A stretch of DNA of 64,000 nt from Elusimicrobium sp. (GTDB taxonomy: Bacteria; Elusimicrobiota; Elusimicrobia; Elusimicrobiales; Elusimicrobiaceae). The notes below the pieces were generated by a model that saw only the letters and a list, made by a program, of their open reading frames with translations, ran no database searches and was not told the origin of the DNA. Position numbers and translations under genes: made by a program. Shown here piece by piece: positions 60,749-64,000 of the stretch (within the stretch, counting starts at the first letter, position 1; every line of letters begins with the position of its first letter). The stretch covers positions 105,969 to 169,968 of the forward strand of contig SUVG01000005.1 of the NCBI GenBank assembly GCA_015062115.1, written 5' to 3'.

Positions 60749-62270
60749 TTTAGCGCAGATTTTGGCAGAAACAATTCCCTCCGCTCATTATGTGGGGGGA
60801 ATTGTTCGTAGTAGCCTTCTAAAGCGGGAGTCCGGCGATATTGACCTGGCACTTCCGCCGGCAGAAGTGCGCTCTGCCGCTATGCTTCTTGCTAAAAAGT
60901 TAAAAGCCGCGGTGTTTGAAATGGATGCCGAATTTGGCGTGTGGCGGCTGGTTACCCATAAAGAAAAAATTCAAATAGACTTAACCGCTTATCAAGGAAA
61001 GGACTTAAAGGCCGACTTGTTACGGCGTGATTTTTCCTTTAATGCTCTTGCGTATCCTGTATCGGCGTGCCCGGAAATTGTCATCAATAAACAAAAAGAT
61101 GGCCATGCGCGGATTCTGCTTAAAAAATTAAAAAAGAATTTGATTGTGGACTATAGCGGCGGTTTGAAAGCCGTTTCTGCCAAAGTGATTGACCGCAACA
61201 ACCCCCGCGTATTTACGGAAGACCCCTTGCGTATGCTTCGGGCTTTCCGTTCGGCCGCCGAACTGAAATTTACCATTTCTCCGCGCACATTAAAGCAAAT
61301 CAAAAAAGATGCCGCGCTGATTACGCAATCTGCCGGGGAGCGGGTGCGGGAAGAACTGGAGCGGTTGTTTGCTACTTCCAAAGCGTACGAAAATATTTGC
61401 TTGATGGATGATTGCGGCTTGTTAACGGCCTTGTTTGCCGAATTGGAACCCCAACGCACCTGTGCCGAGGTATATTACGGGAAAGGCGGGGTATTAAAAC
61501 ACACGCTGGAAGTGTTTAAGCGCATTGAATTTTTACTTGATAACCTGCCCAAGGCTTTTCCCAAATATGCCAAAAAGTTGGCTCCGTTTGCTCAAAATAA
61601 AGCCCTTTATAAAATGGCGGCGCTTCTGCACGATGTTGCCAAGCCGGCTACCGCCAAAGTAAAGGGCGACCGCTTGCGGTTTTTCTATCACGAAGAAAAG
61701 GGCGCTAAAATGGCTAAAACCATTTTGGAAAGGTTGCATTACAGCCGGGCGGAAATCCGTTTGATTTGTGCCATGATCGGCGAGCATTTGCGCCCCTCCA
61801 ATTTGGCCAGTAACGATGTAATTACCGACCGCGGCGCATACCACTTCTTCCGCGATTTGGGAGAAGCGGCAATTCCCATGCTCCTTTTGTGTTGGAGCGA
61901 TTACGCCAGTTATGTAAGCGACTATCAACTTAAGCGCATTATGCCTAAAAGCGGTGAAAAAATGATGACTCTTGCCCAAGCCCAGCGCACGGCTAATATC
62001 GGCAAAACGCTTCGCCATATGCAGGTGCTTTCGCTTTTGTTCAAAAAATATTTTGACCAGCCCAAAAAAGTAACGCCCAGCCGTTTGATTACCGGACGGG
62101 ATGTAATGGATGCGTTAAGCCTGCCGCCCAGTCCCAAAATCGGCGAAATTTTGGAAGCGGTGGCCGTTGCACAGGTGGAGGGATTGGTGGTTGACCGCGA
62201 AAGCGCTCTCGCGTTTATTCGTACGCTGGATATTAAACAACAACATATCACCGCTCCCTGTAAAAAATAG
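60741..62270 (+). CDS. cca: CCA-adding / polyA-type tRNA nucleotidyltransferase with HD domain
   Basis: 509 residues if started at the TTG (60741), which has AAGGAGA 8 bases upstream; the GTG at 60717 lies inside the preceding gene and is less likely. Class II nucleotidyltransferase head: HYVGGIVRSSLLKRESGDIDLALP (GG and DxD), LLRRDFSFNALAYPV, and RMLRAFRSAAELKF. An HD domain follows (AALLHDVAKPATAK near residue 297), which in such enzymes may act on 2',3'-cyclic phosphates. It repairs or completes the tRNA 3' CCA needed by the three tRNA genes here without an encoded CCA. Confidence 0.92.
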   Translation: MPNLAQILAETIPSAHYVGGIVRSSLLKRESGDIDLALPPAEVRSAAMLLAKKLKAAVFEMDAEFGVWRLVTHKEKIQIDLTAYQGKDLKADLLRRDFSFNALAYPVSACPEIVINKQKDGHARILLKKLKKNLIVDYSGGLKAVSAKVIDRNNPRVFTEDPLRMLRAFRSAAELKFTISPRTLKQIKKDAALITQSAGERVREELERLFATSKAYENICLMDDCGLLTALFAELEPQRTCAEVYYGKGGVLKHTLEVFKRIEFLLDNLPKAFPKYAKKLAPFAQNKALYKMAALLHDVAKPATAKVKGDRLRFFYHEEKGAKMAKTILERLHYSRAEIRLICAMIGEHLRPSNLASNDVITDRGAYHFFRDLGEAAIPMLLLCWSDYASYVSDYQLKRIMPKSGEKMMTLAQAQRTANIGKTLRHMQVLSLLFKKYFDQPKKVTPSRLITGRDVMDALSLPPSPKIGEILEAVAVAQVEGLVVDRESALAFIRTLDIKQQHITAPCKK

Positions 62271-62291
62271 TTGTGCAGGGGCGAAAAACTT

Positions 62292-62300
62292 TGCTACAAT
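62292..62300 (+). promoter_or_regulatory. Extended -10 (TGC TACAAT) of tRNA-Gly
   Basis: TGC-TACAAT 27 bases before the mature tRNA 5' end. Confidence 0.5.
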
Positions 62301-62326
62301 AAATGTGCTGTGAACGCTTACGTTAT

Positions 62327-62397
62327 GCGGGCGTGGTTCAATGGTAGAATGGAAGCTTCCCAAGCTTTAGACGAGGGTTCGATTCCCTTCGCCCGCT
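62327..62397 (+). tRNA. tRNA-Gly (anticodon CCC)
   Basis: Acceptor GCGGGCG pairs with CGCCCGC; D arm GTTCAATGGTAGAAT; anticodon loop TTCCCAA in stem GAAGC/GCTTT, giving CCC (reads GGG); T arm AGGGTTCGATTCCCTT. No encoded CCA. Confidence 0.95.
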
Positions 62398-62416
62398 TTT
62401 TTTATCAGGAAAGACT

Positions 62417-63040
62417 ATGGAAAACGAAAACCTGGAATTCGACGTAAAACCTGCCGGAAATAAAGACCTGTGGCTTTTTCTCATTATATTAGACATCATT
62501 TTATTATGCGTGTTCGGGTTTTTCCTGTACAAGCATTTTTCCACTAAAATTTTTAACCCTTCCGCTATTGCTTCTGTGGAAGAACAAACCGAAGTGGTGG
62601 AACCGTTGGCCATTGAGGACGAGGCCGTGTTGGTAACGGAAAGTGCCCCCATTGCGGTGGAATCTGTGGCCGCAACCCCCAAAGAAGAAAAGGCAACCCC
62701 CAAAGAAGAAAAACTGACCGAAGTAGTGGCGGCCGTAACCGAACAAACGGAACAAGTTTCCGCTGCCGATAAAAAGGAAAGTGTTCTGGTTAAAGTAAAC
62801 CCCAAAAGCAAATATCGCCGTGTTACTTTCCGTTGGTTTGGCGAAGGGAAAAAGGTATCCATCGTCAGCGGATTTACCATGGCTAAACCGCAAGCCCTCA
62901 AAAAGAAAGACGGCTATTGGGAAACCACCCTTTCCATTGCGCCCGGTACTTATAAATTCTTATATGTTATCGACGGTGTGAACACCCTGGATCCCTACTC
63001 GGACGAAAAAGACGGACGCTCTCTGTTGGTGTTAGAATAA
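62417..63040 (+). CDS. Membrane-anchored protein with a CBM48/AMPK-type glycogen-binding-like domain
   Basis: 207 residues. A short cytosolic N-terminus, one membrane helix (about 17-40, DLWLFLIILDIILLCVFGFF), a Glu/Val/Pro-rich linker, then residues about 130-207: KYRRVTFRWFGEGKKVSIVSGFT...GYWETTLSIAPGTYKFLYVIDG, with DPYSDEKDGRSLLVLE at the end. That is the pattern of the isoamylase N-terminal/AMPK beta carbohydrate-binding fold, although the usual glycogen-binding Trp pair is not fully kept. Function: perhaps surface or periplasmic glycan contact. It lies 19 bases after tRNA-Gly and ends at a terminator. Confidence 0.77.
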   Translation: MENENLEFDVKPAGNKDLWLFLIILDIILLCVFGFFLYKHFSTKIFNPSAIASVEEQTEVVEPLAIEDEAVLVTESAPIAVESVAATPKEEKATPKEEKLTEVVAAVTEQTEQVSAADKKESVLVKVNPKSKYRRVTFRWFGEGKKVSIVSGFTMAKPQALKKKDGYWETTLSIAPGTYKFLYVIDGVNTLDPYSDEKDGRSLLVLE

Positions 63041-63052
63041 TGATTTTTTAAT

Positions 63053-63082
63053 AAAAAACCCCCGAGAAATCGGGGGTTTTTT
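63053..63082 (+). terminator. Intrinsic terminator
   Basis: AAAAAACCCCCGA-GAAA-TCGGGGGTTTTTT. Confidence 0.95.
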
Positions 63083-63087
63083 ATTTC

Positions 63088-63116
63088 TTGAAATAAATAG
63101 TTTCCTGTATTAAACT
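63088..63116 (+). promoter_or_regulatory. Promoter of the pilin gene (TTGAAA-17-TAAACT)
   Basis: -35 TTGAAA at 63088-63093, 17-bp spacer, TAAACT at 63111-63116. A leader of about 70 bases precedes the ribosome binding site AAAGGA and the ATG at 63191. The first ten bases (TTGAAATAAA) equal those of the small-RNA promoter at 32018. Confidence 0.5.
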
Positions 63117-63190
63117 ATATATGTAGGTATTCTGTATCCCAAAAAAACCTACAAATTTTACTTAACAAAATCTATTCAAAGGAATTATTT

Positions 63191-63754
63191 ATGAAACAGG
63201 GTTTTACACTTATTGAATTATTAGTGGTCGTGCTGATAATCGGCATCTTGTCTGCCGTAGCGCTTCCGCAATACCAAGATGCGGTTTCCAAAAGCCGCTT
63301 ATCGCGTTGGTTGGTGTTGGGAAAAGCGTTGTCCGCTTCGCAGGAATTGTGCTATTTGGCCAATGGCGTATATTGCAGTACCTTTGATGAAATGGACATT
63401 TCTTTGCCGGCAGGTACAGAATTGTTTGATACCGCCTTGGACGGTGGCGCCGGCCAACGTGCCTTTTTTAATAGGACGACGGGTTCCTCTAACCAAAGTA
63501 TGTCCGGGGAGCGTGTACGCGTAGATTTGCGCCCGGGCGATGCGGCAGAAGGCGGGGTGATTTCCATGCAGGTGGACTTTACGGACGATAACGAAATGTG
63601 GTTGGTCTTTTATCCCAAACAATATCGCATACCACAGGCTGCGGGCCGAATCGTGTGTAAAGGAAACGGTCGTTCCCTAAAGTTGTGTGCCAAAATGGCA
63701 GGCGGGGAAAGCAAGCGGACCTCATCAACGGCTTCCCAGTATTTTTTAGATTAG
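63191..63754 (+). CDS. Type IV pilin-like / pseudopilin protein
   Basis: 187 residues. [29 protein letters not shown] is a canonical type III signal: short basic leader, Gly before the processed Phe, Glu at +5 and a long hydrophobic helix. PilD-type peptidase would cut after Gly4 and methylate Phe. The globular part has four cysteines placed for two disulfides (C50, C59 and C153, C163 approximately). It could be a major or minor pilin or a type II secretion pseudopilin; no assembly genes are in view. Such genes are scattered in high copy number in Elusimicrobium genomes, as I recall. Confidence 0.92.
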   Translation: MKQGFTLIELLVVVLIIGILSAVALPQYQDAVSKSRLSRWLVLGKALSASQELCYLANGVYCSTFDEMDISLPAGTELFDTALDGGAGQRAFFNRTTGSSNQSMSGERVRVDLRPGDAAEGGVISMQVDFTDDNEMWLVFYPKQYRIPQAAGRIVCKGNGRSLKLCAKMAGGESKRTSSTASQYFLD

Positions 63755-63764
63755 TATTAGTTTT

Positions 63765-63798
63765 AACTCCCCGATATTTTAGTATCGGGGATTTTTTT
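63765..63798 (+). terminator. Intrinsic terminator
   Basis: CCCCGATA-TTTTAG-TATCGGGG followed by ATTTTTTT. Confidence 0.92.
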
Positions 63799-64000
63799 GC
63801 TCATCTTTAGGAAAATTTTATTTTTTGTGCTGTTAAGCGGGCACTCTTTTTGGTTCTTTTTCCGGTGGAAGAAAAAGTTGTTTTTTTATTGAAGAAAAAA
63901 AGAGCAACATTTCTAAAACAGTGTGGCTACCCTTGTCGAAAGCGCGCGGAAAAAGAAGGGGTTTCTCGACGAGGACTTGACCCGTTTTTTTTTTTTTCTT
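63799..64000. other. No gene seen; AT-rich end of window
   Basis: Short open frames only. The window ends in a run of 13 T (63985-63997), which may be biological or a low-quality contig stretch. Confidence 0.5.

Noticed and set aside
63985..63997. Poly-T run as a functional element
   Set aside because: It lies at the window edge and may be a sequence artefact; no supporting structure.

Overview
The window looks like chromosomal DNA of a Gram-negative, fermentative, probably gut-associated bacterium. My best guess is Elusimicrobiota. This is an inference from the overall style: a type IV pilin-like protein with a long type III signal, outer-membrane and lipoprotein candidates, ATP-type PEP carboxykinase, PTS and peptide uptake, and many secreted proteins I do not recognise. 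No rRNA or phylogenetic marker settles it. Gene density is high, most units end in strong GC hairpins with T-runs, and many genes overlap by 1-11 bases.

Layout: 1-5.4 kb is an envelope cluster (NadD-YqeK fusion, FAD oxidoreductase, WecA/MraY-type transferase, lipoprotein, Wzx-like flippase). 5.4-13 kb is housekeeping on the minus strand: purine nucleoside phosphorylase, rnhB-yraN, and one long operon fmt - PASTA protein - rpe - rpsP - khpA - trmD - rplS that lacks rimM. 13-32 kb is mixed: tRNA-Ser, an alpha/beta hydrolase, a DUF2157/DUF4401/GDYXXLXY trio, Mrp, an aminotransferase with pckA, a SWIB protein, a MurP-like PTS permease, a SplB-type radical SAM protein, a pirin-like protein, cinA, nhaC, tRNA-Arg and a likely small structured RNA. 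32-38 kb holds a 1470-residue secreted repeat protein coupled to a small ankyrin-like protein.

38-52 kb is the accessory region. A truncated GNAT gene, a Cu/Zn-type permease with HMA domain and its MarR regulator lie next to a 10.2-kb island bounded by a perfect 56-bp direct repeat. One copy of the repeat overlaps the 3' end of a tRNA-Arg gene at 51.8 kb. The island is AT-richer than its surroundings and has no integrase. It carries an undescribed two-gene membrane/coiled-coil module and a type I restriction-modification locus (hsdM, a frameshifted hsdS, two accessory genes including a HEPN-like one, hsdR). It reads as a defence island, and the two-gene module is the best candidate for a new system.

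52-64 kb returns to core genes: a Cys-rich 50-residue protein, a membrane protein, a TPR protein, an Opp/Dpp-type ABC transporter with an embedded M20 peptidase and no binding protein, an acyl-CoA synthetase, a CCA-adding enzyme, tRNA-Gly, a membrane-anchored CBM48-like protein and a pilin-like protein. Across the window several genes start only 6-8 bases after an extended -10 promoter and have no Shine-Dalgarno sequence, which suggests frequent leaderless mRNAs.
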